The position numbers were made by a program, and so were the translations under genes. The notes below the pieces were generated by a model. It saw nothing but the letters and a program-made list of their open reading frames with translations. It was not told the DNA's origin and made no database searches. Below are positions 1-8,244 of a stretch of 64,000 bases of DNA, one piece after another. Position 1 is the first letter of the stretch, and every line of letters starts with the position of its first letter. The stretch lies in contig NZ_CP075188.1 in the NCBI RefSeq assembly GCF_020510525.1, forward strand, positions 496,001 through 560,000. Direction: 5' to 3'. This stretch comes from Quatrionicoccus australiensis. GTDB lineage: Bacteria > Pseudomonadota > Gammaproteobacteria > Burkholderiales > Rhodocyclaceae.

Positions 1-1
1 G

Positions 2-97
2 CAACTGGTCAGTGCCTGCCAGGTCCGTTTCGATGCCGATGGCGAAGTCTGCTGCTTCGTGCCGCGCCCGCCGCTGGCAGATTCGGGCGAGTCGTAG
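2..97 (+). CDS. C-terminal end of an unidentified protein (partial)
   Basis: An open frame enters from the window edge and stops with TAG at 95-97, giving the last 31 residues. The tail has three cysteines (one separate, then a CC pair) and a proline-rich end. Nothing in it identifies a family. It lies just upstream of the permease on the same strand, so it may be co-transcribed with it. A metal or redox role is only a guess. Confidence 0.4.
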   Translation, partial: QLVSACQVRFDADGEVCCFVPRPPLADSGES

Positions 98-101
98 CGG
101 T

Positions 102-117
102 CGACCGGTTCCGGTCG
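102..117. promoter_or_regulatory. Perfect inverted repeat between the partial gene and the permease
   Basis: CGACCGG and CCGGTCG are separated by two bases. No T-run follows on either strand, so it is not a convincing intrinsic terminator. It could be an operator or a simple stem. About 85 bases of otherwise featureless DNA follow before the permease start. Confidence 0.3.
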
Positions 118-200
118 GCATAAATTAAATGCACCTCCCTGCATCCTTTCGCGGCATGCTGCGTCTTCCGTTCATCTGAACAGAATTCCGGATCGCAACC

Positions 201-1256
201 ATGGGCTCTGCCGACCTCCCTGAAAACTCCCGTCCGTCCCTGCGCGTCTGGCTGCTCGGCCTGGCCGTGGCGACGCTGCTCTGGTTTGCGGTCTACAGTC
301 ATCTGACCGAGTTTGCCGATGCCGTGATTGCCGCCCTCGGTCTGGCGCATGGCACGCCGCTCGGCGAAGCGGTGCATTTCTTCTTTTACGACACGCCCAA
401 GGTCCTGCTCCTGCTGACCGGCATCGTCTTCCTGATGGGCATCATCCAGACCTTCTTCTCGCCCGAGCGCACGCGTGCGCTGCTCTCCGGCAAGCGGGTC
501 GGCGTCGGCAATGTGCTGGCGGCCTTGCTCGGTATCGTGACGCCCTTCTGCTCCTGCTCTGCGGTGCCGCTCTTCATCGGCTTCCTGTCGGCCGGCGTGC
601 CGCTCGGCGTGACCTTCTCCTTCCTGATTTCGGCGCCGATGGTCAACGAGGTGGCGCTGGTCCTGCTCTTCGGCATGTTCGGCTGGAAGGTGGCGGCGCT
701 CTACCTCGGGCTCGGCCTGACGGTGGCGATCATTGCCGGTCTGGTGATCGGTCATCTGAAAATGGAGCGCCATCTCGAGGACTGGGTGCAGGGCATCCTG
801 GCCGGCTCGGCGCCCGAGTTTGCCGGCGAGCAATTGGGCTGGCGCGAGCGCTTCACGGCCGGCGCTCGCCATGTCCGCGAAATCGTCGGCAAGGTCTGGC
901 CCTACATCCTGGTCGGTATTGCGCTCGGCGCAGCGATCCATGGTTACGTGCCGGAAGACTTCATGGCCTCGTTCATGGGCAAGGATGCGCCCTGGTGGTC
1001 GCTGCCCGCCGTCGTGGCGCTCGGCGTGCCGATGTATACCAATGCGGCCGGCGTCATTCCGATTGTCGAGGCGCTGATCGGCAAGGGCGCGGCGCTCGGC
1101 ACCGTGCTCGCCTTCATGATGAGCGTCATCGCGCTCTCGTTGCCGGAAATGATCATCCTGCGCAAGGTGCTGCGCCTGCCGCTGATTGCCACCTTCGTCG
1201 GTGTCGTGGCGGCCGGCATCCTGCTCGTCGGCTACGTATTCAATCTCGTACTTTAA
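201..1256 (+). CDS. DUF318/ArsP-type integral membrane permease
   Basis: A 351-residue hydrophobic protein with about eight to ten membrane segments. It carries the cysteine motif FCSCSAVPL near residue 115 and a second conserved block (VPMYTNAAGVIP) near residue 277, both typical of the PF03773 permeases (YraQ, ArsP, SO_0444). Characterised relatives export organoarsenicals or Zn/Cu, but the substrate here is not determined by sequence. The mini-thioredoxin gene starts 11 bases downstream, a frequent pairing that suggests a joint thiol- or metal-related function. The family call is firm; substrate is open. Confidence 0.85.
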   Translation: MGSADLPENSRPSLRVWLLGLAVATLLWFAVYSHLTEFADAVIAALGLAHGTPLGEAVHFFFYDTPKVLLLLTGIVFLMGIIQTFFSPERTRALLSGKRVGVGNVLAALLGIVTPFCSCSAVPLFIGFLSAGVPLGVTFSFLISAPMVNEVALVLLFGMFGWKVAALYLGLGLTVAIIAGLVIGHLKMERHLEDWVQGILAGSAPEFAGEQLGWRERFTAGARHVREIVGKVWPYILVGIALGAAIHGYVPEDFMASFMGKDAPWWSLPAVVALGVPMYTNAAGVIPIVEALIGKGAALGTVLAFMMSVIALSLPEMIILRKVLRLPLIATFVGVVAAGILLVGYVFNLVL

Positions 1257-1267
1257 GGAGTTGTGCC

Positions 1268-1498
1268 ATGAAAGACATCAAGGTACTCGGCACCGGCTGT
1301 GCCAACTGCAAGAACACGGTTCGCCTGATCGAGGAAGTGGCGGCCGAGAAGGGCGTCAGCATCAGCCTGTCCAAGGTCGAGGATCTGCCCGAAATCATGA
1401 AATACGGCGTGCTGTCCACGCCGGGCGTGGTGGTCGATGGCAAGGTCGTGCATGCCGGCGGTGTGCCCGAGCGCAGCAAGGTGGCCGGCTGGTTGTAA
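1268..1498 (+). CDS. Mini-thioredoxin (thioredoxin_3 family redox protein)
   Basis: A 76-residue cytoplasmic protein, complete for the small redox-active disulfide family. It has GTGCANCKNT near the N-terminus (CxxC, with Cys10 and Cys13 the likely redox pair) and the cis-proline segment STPGVVVDG. The start is preceded by AAGGAG at 1255-1260. It is 11 bases downstream of the permease and almost certainly shares its transcript. In this family the protein commonly accompanies DUF318 permeases, where it may deliver or reduce thiolated or metal-bound substrates; that role is inferred. Confidence 0.88.
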   Translation: MKDIKVLGTGCANCKNTVRLIEEVAAEKGVSISLSKVEDLPEIMKYGVLSTPGVVVDGKVVHAGGVPERSKVAGWL

Positions 1499-1516
1499 GC
1501 CTGCTGAATTACTGGT

Positions 1517-4500
1517 TCAGGCAGGTGTGGTCTGGCGCTCCGGCCGGGCATGCTGGCGGAGCATTTTGAGCAATTCTTCGAGGTCGACCGGTTTGGCGAG
1601 ATGGCCGATCATGCCGGCGGCCAGGCACTTGTCGCGCTCTTCGCTGAAGGCGTGTGCCGTTTGCGCGATGATCGGCAAGTCGGGCGCCAGTTCGCGAATC
1701 AGCCGGCTTGCCTCGTAGCCGTCCATTTCCGGCATCTGGATGTCCATCAGGACATAGTCGTAGGCGGCACCGCCATCCCGGGCAATGCGTTCGACCGCTT
1801 CGCGCCCGTTGCTGACCACGACCACCGTCGCACCATCCTCGATCAGGTTGGCTTCCAGTATGGTCTGGTTGATCGGCTCGTCTTCGGCGACCAGGAAGGA
1901 CAATCCAAGCAGCGGTTTGCCGGCGCTTGCGGCTGGCTCGGCGGCTTTTTCCGGCTCGGCTTCCGTCGGCGCGAAAATGTAGGGCAAAAGGATGTCGACC
2001 GTTGTGCCGACATCGGGCTGGCTCTGCACTTCAATGCTGCCCTGCATCAGTTCGAGGATGCGCTTGCTGATCGCCAGCCCGAGGCCGGTGCCACCGAACT
2101 TGCGGGTTGACGAGGCGTCGGCCTGGTGGAAGGGGTTGAACAGGTCACCCAGTTGCGCCGCTGTCATGCCGATGCCGGTATCGCTGATCCGGAATGCGAG
2201 CTGATCGCCGCGCACCGAGGCGCTCAGGCTGACATGCCCGTGGGCCGTGAATTTGATCGCGTTGGAGAGCACATTGAGCAGCACCTGGCCGAGCCGCAAG
2301 GGGTCGCTCAGGCAACTCTCCGGCAGGTCGGCGGCGAGTTCGGTATGCAGTTCTATTCCTTTTGCTTCGGCCCGGTCGCGCAGCAGATCCAGCGTGTGTT
2401 CGATGACTTCGCCGAGATGGACCCGCGTCTGCTCGATATTCAGTTTGCCGGCCTCTATTTTCGAAAAATCGAGCACATCGTTGATGACGCCAAGCAGGCG
2501 CTTGCCGGAAAGCTGGATCTTGGCGAAGGCGTCGCGCGCCTTGGCCGGGTTCTCGCAATTGCGGAAACCGATGTCGGCAAAGCCGAGCACTCCGTTGAGC
2601 GGCGTGCGGATTTCATGACTCATGTTGGCGAGAAACTCGCTGCGGATACGCGCCAGGTTCTCGGCGGCCATCAGGGCCTGTTCGCGGGCCTGGGCGGTGG
2701 CCCGTTGTTCGCTCATGTCGACGAAGCTGATCACCGCGCCTATCGTCCTGCCGTCGGCCAGCATGGGATGTATGGCATACATCACCGGCACGGCATGGCC
2801 ATCGGCATGCCAGTAGACCTCGTTGTCGGCACGCATCTTGATACCCTGGCACAGGGCGTTGTGACTCGGGCACTCCTCCAGCGGATAGGGGCTGCCGTCC
2901 GGCTTGCTGTGATGGAAGAGGGCGTGGCCAGCCTGGCCGATGACCTGTTCGACCGTGTAGCCGAGCATTTCACAGGCGGCCGGATTGATGAAGGTGATCA
3001 GGCCTTTGGCGTCTACGCCGTATAGCCCGTCGGCACTCGACTGGAGGATGTGTGTGGCGCGCGCTTCGGTTTCCATCAGCGCCGTGGTGCGCTGCTGCAC
3101 CAGTTCTTCCAGATGGCGCCGGTGCAACTCGAGTTCGGCTTCGTTGCGCTTGCGCTCGGTGATGTCGCGGGTGACAGCGAGGATGGAGGTGATCCGGCCT
3201 TCGTTGTCACGCATCGGCACGGCATGGGTTTCCATCTGGCGATGTCCGCCCTTGAGCCCGATGATTTCGAATTCGAGCGAGCCGGCCTTGCCTTGCATGA
3301 CGCCGTCGTTGAGGGCGCGGAAGGCGGCACGGTCCTGCGGCGCGATGACGGTGAGGATGTCGCAGCCAAGTACCTGCTCGGCCGAGTTGGCCTCGATCAT
3401 GCCCAGCCCGGCGCGGTTCATCTGCAGCAGCCGGCCATCCGGTGTCAGCAGTTTGACGCACTCGGGCTCGGTGTCGATGATGGTCTGCAATTGCCGCTCG
3501 TTGCTGGCCAGCAGCTGTTGTGCCTGCTCGCGTTCGATGGCCGAGCCGACCCAGCGCGCCAGCAGGGCCATGAATTCGCGGTCGGTGTCGTCGAATTCGC
3601 GATGGTAGGGCGTGGGGGAACTGAAATTGACGGTTCCGTACGCCTTGCCATTCACCAGGACCGGTGCGCCGATGTACGACTCAAGCCGGAATGCGGTATA
3701 GCAGGGATGGCGGGCATGGCTTGAGCTACCCATACGGGAGATGGCAACGACGCATTCACCTTGCAGCGTGATGTTGCAATAGGTGTTGCCGAAGGGAAAC
3801 TCCTGACCGTCCTGCAGGACGTTGTCCGGCGAGACTTGCGAGACTATATGGTAGATGTCGCCGCTGACCTGGCTGATGATGCCAAACTCGAGTTCCAGCA
3901 GCTTGCTGCCTGCCGTGAGTGCCTGCTGCAATTGTTTGTCGAGCGGCAAATGCGAGAGCGCGGCGATTTCGTTGAGGCGGCGCAGGCTTTCCTGCTGGCG
4001 CAGGCCATGTTCGACGCTGTGGTTGAGCATTGCCTCGCGCAGCTGGGTCAGGCTCAGCTGGCGCAGCATGAAGTAGCCGGACAGGGCGGACAGCAGCATG
4101 AAGGCAAGCGCCATCGCCGAAGTCTGGTAAAGCTCGGTACGCCAGTCCGCCAGATAATCCTCGCTGGCGGCGCCGGCGACAACGATCATCGGTGCCTTGA
4201 CAAGGCGCCGGTAGGTCAGCTGACGATCCTGCCGATCGGGACCGTTCGGGGTGTGATAGCTCGCTGTTGCGATACCGGACTCGACGAGTTGCCGGAGTTC
4301 TGCCGAGACACTGCGGTTGCCGACCTGGCCTGCCGGTTGATCGGGGATGGCTGGAAACCGCGTGATCAGGCCCAGCTTGTCGTCACGCAGCACGATGGTG
4401 CCGTGTGGTCCGAGATCGAAACGGGAAACGATTTTGGCAAAGTGACTGAGCGCAATGGGCGCCGAAATCACCCCGGCAAAGCTGCCGTCCGGTTTGTTGT

Positions 4501-4999
4501 AGCGGCGTGAAAAACCGATGATGTATTGCTGGGCGACGCGCCCCATGCGTGGTTCGGCAATGTGCAGCGTGCTGTCGCTGTGGTCGCGGTGATAAATGAA
4601 GTAATCGCGGTCAGCCCAGTTGATCCTCTTTTCCTTGACCAGGCCCTTGCCGAGAATGACCAGACCGTCTGCATCGGATACCCGGAAGGCTTCGACCTCG
4701 GGCAGGCGCTGTTCGTGCCGGGTCAGGAAGGCCGTCATGCCGGCCTCGTCGATTTTCTTGCCGGCCAGCTGGCGCTCGAGTTCGTCGGCCACCGTGCGCA
4801 AAGCCAGATCGATGCGGGTAATGCTGCCGGAAACGTCCTGATCCAGCGCGCTGGCGATGTTCTGGGTCAGCGATTCGGCGCGCTGTTCATACTGTTCGCG
4901 GCTTTGCTGCAGCGAGAAAATACACAGCAGAACCACCAGCAAATTGGTAAGCACCAGGCTGGAGAGCAGCAGTTTGCGCAGGTTTTGGGGAGGCCTCAT
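1517..4999 (-). CDS. Membrane hybrid sensor histidine kinase (dCache-GAF-PAS-PAS-HisKA-HATPase-REC)
   Basis: This 1160-residue protein has a membrane segment at about 8-28, a periplasmic double-Cache sensor at about 35-285 and a second membrane segment at about 290-312. A GAF domain (about 345-500) and two PAS domains (about 505-625 and 650-775) follow. The HisKA block contains FLANMSHEIRTPLNG with the phospho-accepting His. The HATPase has intact N (NVLSNAIKF), G1 (DTGIGM) and G2 (GTGLGLAI) boxes. The C-terminal receiver has the acidic pair in VAEDEP and phospho-acceptor Asp in LMDIQMPEMDG. No response regulator or HPt gene is adjacent, so output is unknown. It is transcribed divergently from the guanidine operon. 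The ligand could be an amino acid or amine, as for many dCache sensors, but this is not shown. Confidence 0.93.
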   Translation of the reverse strand: MRPPQNLRKLLLSSLVLTNLLVVLLCIFSLQQSREQYEQRAESLTQNIASALDQDVSGSITRIDLALRTVADELERQLAGKKIDEAGMTAFLTRHEQRLPEVEAFRVSDADGLVILGKGLVKEKRINWADRDYFIYHRDHSDSTLHIAEPRMGRVAQQYIIGFSRRYNKPDGSFAGVISAPIALSHFAKIVSRFDLGPHGTIVLRDDKLGLITRFPAIPDQPAGQVGNRSVSAELRQLVESGIATASYHTPNGPDRQDRQLTYRRLVKAPMIVVAGAASEDYLADWRTELYQTSAMALAFMLLSALSGYFMLRQLSLTQLREAMLNHSVEHGLRQQESLRRLNEIAALSHLPLDKQLQQALTAGSKLLELEFGIISQVSGDIYHIVSQVSPDNVLQDGQEFPFGNTYCNITLQGECVVAISRMGSSSHARHPCYTAFRLESYIGAPVLVNGKAYGTVNFSSPTPYHREFDDTDREFMALLARWVGSAIEREQAQQLLASNERQLQTIIDTEPECVKLLTPDGRLLQMNRAGLGMIEANSAEQVLGCDILTVIAPQDRAAFRALNDGVMQGKAGSLEFEIIGLKGGHRQMETHAVPMRDNEGRITSILAVTRDITERKRNEAELELHRRHLEELVQQRTTALMETEARATHILQSSADGLYGVDAKGLITFINPAACEMLGYTVEQVIGQAGHALFHHSKPDGSPYPLEECPSHNALCQGIKMRADNEVYWHADGHAVPVMYAIHPMLADGRTIGAVISFVDMSEQRATAQAREQALMAAENLARIRSEFLANMSHEIRTPLNGVLGFADIGFRNCENPAKARDAFAKIQLSGKRLLGVINDVLDFSKIEAGKLNIEQTRVHLGEVIEHTLDLLRDRAEAKGIELHTELAADLPESCLSDPLRLGQVLLNVLSNAIKFTAHGHVSLSASVRGDQLAFRISDTGIGMTAAQLGDLFNPFHQADASSTRKFGGTGLGLAISKRILELMQGSIEVQSQPDVGTTVDILLPYIFAPTEAEPEKAAEPAASAGKPLLGLSFLVAEDEPINQTILEANLIEDGATVVVVSNGREAVERIARDGGAAYDYVLMDIQMPEMDGYEASRLIRELAPDLPIIAQTAHAFSEERDKCLAAGMIGHLAKPVDLEELLKMLRQHARPERQTTPA

Positions 5000-5139
5000 G
5001 TTCTTGTTCGGGCGGCGGATCTGGCCTGTGCGATGGTGCTATGCAAGGGAAATTTCCGTAGCTTCATGATTTTTATCGGTCGACGCCTGAATACTACGTC
5101 TTTTGGCATAGGTATAACGAATTTTTCAAAGGATAAGCT

Positions 5140-5154
5140 GCACCAAAGTGGTGC
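5140..5154. promoter_or_regulatory. NtrC-type enhancer palindrome upstream of the guanidine operon
   Basis: The 15 bases GCACCAAAGTGGTGC are a perfect palindrome of the form GCACC-N5-GGTGC, the NtrC binding consensus. The centre is about 150 bp upstream of the predicted sigma-54 start near 5297, a normal enhancer distance. A weaker half site (GCACC at 5170-5174) begins 30 bp further on, which would place a second dimer about three helical turns away. It would link the operon to nitrogen limitation. Confidence 0.75.
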
Positions 5155-5179
5155 TTTTTGTAATCCAGGGCACCACGAT

Positions 5180-5191
5180 GCAACGCGGTGC
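5180..5191. repeat. Left arm of a 12-bp inverted repeat flanking the promoter
   Basis: GCAACGCGGTGC here is the exact reverse complement of GCACCGCGTTGC at 5258-5269. The 66-bp interval lies upstream of the predicted sigma-54 start. The right arm touches the -24 element. Each arm contains a GGTGC/GCACC half site like the NtrC consensus, but with too short a spacer for a normal site. Confidence 0.55.
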
Positions 5192-5257
5192 GCTGGCCGG
5201 GTCTCCTTTTTGATGTGTCGCAGAAAGTTATTCGACTGTTTTTAAATGACAATTTTT

Positions 5258-5269
5258 GCACCGCGTTGC
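5258..5269. repeat. Right arm of the 12-bp inverted repeat, abutting the -24 element
   Basis: GCACCGCGTTGC is the reverse complement of the arm at 5180-5191. It ends one base before the TTGGCAT of the sigma-54 promoter. A protein bound here could block or assist the polymerase. Confidence 0.55.
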
Positions 5270-5286
5270 TTGGCATACGACGTGCT
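5270..5286 (+). promoter_or_regulatory. Sigma-54 (-24/-12) promoter of the guanidine operon
   Basis: TTGGCAT at 5270-5276 and TGCT at 5283-5286 give the diagnostic GG and GC dinucleotides with correct phase (first G of GG to G of GC is 12 bases). The match to YTGGCACG-N4-TTGCW is good but not perfect. Transcription would start near 5297 and run through the guanidine-I riboswitch. With the NtrC palindrome at 5140-5154 it makes a coherent nitrogen-controlled promoter. Confidence 0.7.
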
Positions 5287-5337
5287 AAATAGACTGTCGA
5301 GAGGGGCGGAACTGTTGTAGCGCGTTCGCTTCTTCGA

Positions 5338-5476
5338 AGGGTAGCTAGGGTTCCGGTTTCGTCAGTCGATCGCAAGGTCGGGCGGGATGTCTGGTCCGAG
5401 AGCTGCCGGTCATGAAATGCCGGACTCGTTGTCGGCAAGGCATGGCTCCACGGAGGGATAAAAGCCCGGGAGGATC
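5338..5476 (+). ncRNA. Guanidine-I (ykkC) riboswitch
   Basis: The conserved elements of the ykkC/guanidine-I aptamer occur in order: GCTAGGGTTCCG at 5344-5355, TCTGGTCCGAGAG around 5390-5402, and ACGGAGGGATAAAAGCCCGG around 5450-5469 followed by GAGGA. Variable stems lie between them. It is in the leader of the guanidine uptake and degradation operon, 55 bases before the first gene. A hairpin directly after it (GAGG-AT-CGCTT, loop, AAGCG-C-CCTC, about 5469-5494) overlaps the aptamer 3' end and may be the expression platform; no T-run follows, so translational or other control is as likely as termination. Confidence 0.95.
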
Positions 5477-5529
5477 GCTTTGACGAAGCGCCCTCTCGCC
5501 CATTTATCCGATCCGCAAGGGAGTCAGTC

Positions 5530-6579
5530 ATGCACAATCTCGCAGCCCGTTCCGCCCGCCGCTCCATCCTCTCCGGCGAGGCCTCGCAAGTTTCTTCCGT
5601 TTTCTCCCGCCTGCGCCAGGGCGCCGTCGCGCTCGGCGTCGGCTTGTCGCTGATCGCCACCTCGGCGCCGGCGCTGGCCGAAGTCAAGGTCGGCGTGTCC
5701 GACTGGCCGGGCTGGGTGGCCTGGTACGTTGCCGAGCAGAAGGGCTTCTTCAAGAAGCACCACGCCGACGTCAAACTGGTCTGGTTCGCCAACTACACCG
5801 ACTCGATCTCGGCGCTGTCCTCTGGTCAGCTCGATGCCAACTCGCAAACCTGGTCCGACACCATGGGCCCGCTCGCCAAGGGCGTGCCGGTCAAGGCCGT
5901 GCTGGTCAATGACAACTCGGCCGGCAACGACGCGCTGATGGTCAGCCCGAAGATCAAGGGCTTTGCTGATCTCAAGGGCAAGCGCATCGCGCTCGAGGAG
6001 TTCAGCATCTCGCATTTCGTGCTCGCCACCGCGCTGGCCAAGAACGGCATGAGCCAGAAGGACGTCAAGGTCGTCAATCTGTCGGCTGGCGATGCTGCTG
6101 CCGCCTTCATGTCCGGTCGCGTCGATGCCGCCGTGGTGTGGAACCCGTGGGTCAACCAGATCGAGAAGAGCGGCAAGGGCAAGGCGCTGTTCACCTCCAA
6201 GGACATGCCGGGCCTGATCCCCGACCTGCTGGTCGCGCAGGACAAGGCGATCAAGGCAAAGCGCAAGGACCTGGTCGGCATGATCCGCGCCTGGTTCGAC
6301 ACCGAGAAGTTCATCCGCGAGAACCCGGATGAAGCCGCTGCGATCATGTCCAAGGTGGTCAGCATGAAGGCCGACGAATACAAGGTCTTCCTGCCCGGTA
6401 CCAAGTTCTTCGATGCTGCCGCCAACCAGGCTGCTTTCAATGCCGCCGATCCGAAGTCGTTGCAGACCGTGGCGCCGACCATTGCCAAGTTCCTGCTCGA
6501 CAACAAGCTGATCGATGGCAAGCCGGATGCGGCCAAGGGCATCGATGCCTCGCTGCTGACCGAAGCCCTGGCCAAGTGA
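5530..6579 (+). CDS. Guanidine-operon ABC transporter, periplasmic substrate-binding protein (NitT/TauT type)
   Basis: A 349-residue periplasmic binding protein of the NMT1/SsuA-like class. The export signal is unusually long (about 50 residues), with its hydrophobic core at about 32-43 and cleavage expected after APALA. The mature part starts with VKVGVSDWPGWVAWYVAE, a typical first strand of this family. The start codon has AAGGGAG upstream. It heads the operon behind a guanidine-I riboswitch. Transporters of this class are commonly riboswitch-linked to guanidine metabolism, so guanidine or a guanidine-like compound is the expected ligand, replacing the default nitrate/sulfonate/bicarbonate label. 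Confidence 0.88.
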   Translation: MHNLAARSARRSILSGEASQVSSVFSRLRQGAVALGVGLSLIATSAPALAEVKVGVSDWPGWVAWYVAEQKGFFKKHHADVKLVWFANYTDSISALSSGQLDANSQTWSDTMGPLAKGVPVKAVLVNDNSAGNDALMVSPKIKGFADLKGKRIALEEFSISHFVLATALAKNGMSQKDVKVVNLSAGDAAAAFMSGRVDAAVVWNPWVNQIEKSGKGKALFTSKDMPGLIPDLLVAQDKAIKAKRKDLVGMIRAWFDTEKFIRENPDEAAAIMSKVVSMKADEYKVFLPGTKFFDAAANQAAFNAADPKSLQTVAPTIAKFLLDNKLIDGKPDAAKGIDASLLTEALAK

Positions 6580-6586
6580 GCTTGCG

Positions 6587-7399
6587 ATGAGCCGGACTTC
6601 GCGCGGCAGTTCGCTGTGGCAGATCCGCACCGCCATCGACCGGCGCCAGTACTGGCTGCTGGCCGTGGCCGGGCTGGTCGCGCCGCTGCTCGCCTGGGGC
6701 CTGCTGGGCAGCCTGGACGGGGTGGACAAGATCTTCCTGCCCGGGCCGCTCGACGTGCTCAAGCGGGCGCTCGCCTGGGCGACCGAGGACGACCTGGCGC
6801 ACGACGTCGCGATCAGTACCTGGCGCGTCGTCGCGGGCTGGGCGCTGTCCGCCCTGTTCGCGCTGCCGATCGGCCTCTACATCGGCACCTACCGTGCCGT
6901 GCAGGCGCTGCTCGAGCCGCTCACCGACTTCATCCGTTACATGCCGGCCGTCGCCTTCATTCCGCTCGTCATGCTGTGGGTCGGCATCGACGAAGGCTCG
7001 AAGGTGGCGATCATCTTCATCGGTACCTTCTTCCAGATGGTGCTGATGGTCGCCGAGGATGTCCGCCGGGTACCGCTGGCGCAGATCGAGGCGGCGCAGA
7101 CGATGGGCGCGACGCGCGGCGAGATCGTCGACAAGGTGATCATCCCGTCATCCAAGCCGGCCTTGCTCGACACCCTGCGCATCACCATGGGCTGGGCGTG
7201 GACCTACCTGGTCGTTGCCGAGCTGGTTGCCGCCAATTCCGGGCTCGGCTACGCCGTGCTCAAGGCGCAGCGCTTCCTGCAGACCGACAAGATCTTCGCC
7301 GGCATCCTGATGATCGGCCTGATCGGCCTGGTCATCGACCAGAGCTTCCGGCTGATCCATCGCAAGGCCTTTCCCTACCTGAACGGAGGTCGTTCATGA
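6587..7399 (+). CDS. Guanidine-operon ABC transporter, permease
   Basis: A 270-residue inner-membrane permease of the SsuC/TauC/NrtB type with about six helices. The EAA loop is visible as IEAAQTMGATRGEIVDKVIIP at about 167-187, where it would contact the ATPase. It starts seven bases after the binding-protein stop and overlaps the ATPase gene by four bases (ATGA), so translation is coupled. Substrate is inferred from the riboswitch context to be guanidine. Confidence 0.9.
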   Translation: MSRTSRGSSLWQIRTAIDRRQYWLLAVAGLVAPLLAWGLLGSLDGVDKIFLPGPLDVLKRALAWATEDDLAHDVAISTWRVVAGWALSALFALPIGLYIGTYRAVQALLEPLTDFIRYMPAVAFIPLVMLWVGIDEGSKVAIIFIGTFFQMVLMVAEDVRRVPLAQIEAAQTMGATRGEIVDKVIIPSSKPALLDTLRITMGWAWTYLVVAELVAANSGLGYAVLKAQRFLQTDKIFAGILMIGLIGLVIDQSFRLIHRKAFPYLNGGRS

Positions 7400-8244
7400 G
7401 CGCCAGCATTGAAATCCGCGGCGTCGGCAAGACCTTCGGGCGCGGACCGGGGGCGATCACCGCCTTGCAGAACGCCGACCTGCAGATCGGCCGCAACGAG
7501 TTCGTCACCTTCGTCGGCGCTTCCGGCTGCGGCAAATCCACGCTGTTGCGCATGATTGGCGGCCTGGAAACGGTCAGCGTCGGTGAAATCGCCGTTGATG
7601 GCAATCCAATCGAGGGGCCGGGCGTTGACCGTGCCATGGTCTTCCAGCACTACAGCCTCTACCCGTGGTTGACGGTGATCGAGAACATCAAGTTCTGCCG
7701 CCAGCTCAAGGCGCACATCGCCAATCGCACCGATGCCGACGTCGAGAAGGCCTCCGGCCGCGCCGACGCGCTGCTCCGCCTGATGGGCCTGGCGCACGTC
7801 GCGCATGCCTATCCGAACCAGTTGTCGGGCGGCATGCAGCAACGCGTTGCGATCGCCCGCGCCCTGATGAGCCGGCCGCCCATCCTGCTCATGGACGAAC
7901 CGTTCGGCGCACTCGATGCGCAGACGCGCGAAGTCATGCATGACCTGATCCGGCATGTGCATCGCATCGAGGGCAGCACCATCGTCTTCGTCACGCACGA
8001 CGTCGAGGAGGCGATCTACCTCGGTCAGCGCATCGTGCTGATGGCGCCGCGTCCGGGTCGCATCGACACGGTGTACGAGGTGCCGCTGCCGGCCGCACGG
8101 CAGCAGGAAATGAAACTCGCGCCCGAGTTTCTGACGCTGAAGCGGGAGATTCTCGACCGCATCCGCGAGACCTCGGGCATGAAAACCGATCTCGAGCAGC
8201 TTGAACGCCTGTCGGCGCAGGCTGCCGTGGAGGAAAACGCATGA
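7396..8244 (+). CDS. Guanidine-operon ABC transporter, ATP-binding protein
   Basis: A 282-residue SsuB/TauB-like ATPase starting at ATG 7396, inside the end of the permease gene. Walker A is [11 protein letters not shown], the Q-loop is [11 protein letters not shown], the signature is LSGGMQQR, Walker B is [12 protein letters not shown] and the switch His is in [10 protein letters not shown]. All catalytic elements are intact. The stop overlaps the next start by four bases. An earlier in-frame start (6616) would run through the permease gene and is not credible. Confidence 0.92.
   Translation: MSASIEIRGVGKTFGRGPGAITALQNADLQIGRNEFVTFVGASGCGKSTLLRMIGGLETVSVGEIAVDGNPIEGPGVDRAMVFQHYSLYPWLTVIENIKFCRQLKAHIANRTDADVEKASGRADALLRLMGLAHVAHAYPNQLSGGMQQRVAIARALMSRPPILLMDEPFGALDAQTREVMHDLIRHVHRIEGSTIVFVTHDVEEAIYLGQRIVLMAPRPGRIDTVYEVPLPAARQQEMKLAPEFLTLKREILDRIRETSGMKTDLEQLERLSAQAAVEENA

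Noticed and set aside
5137..5159. Hairpin GCACC...GGTGC followed by CTTTTT read as an intrinsic terminator
   Set aside because: No plus-strand gene ends upstream (the kinase is divergent). The palindrome matches the NtrC consensus exactly, so regulation is the better reading.
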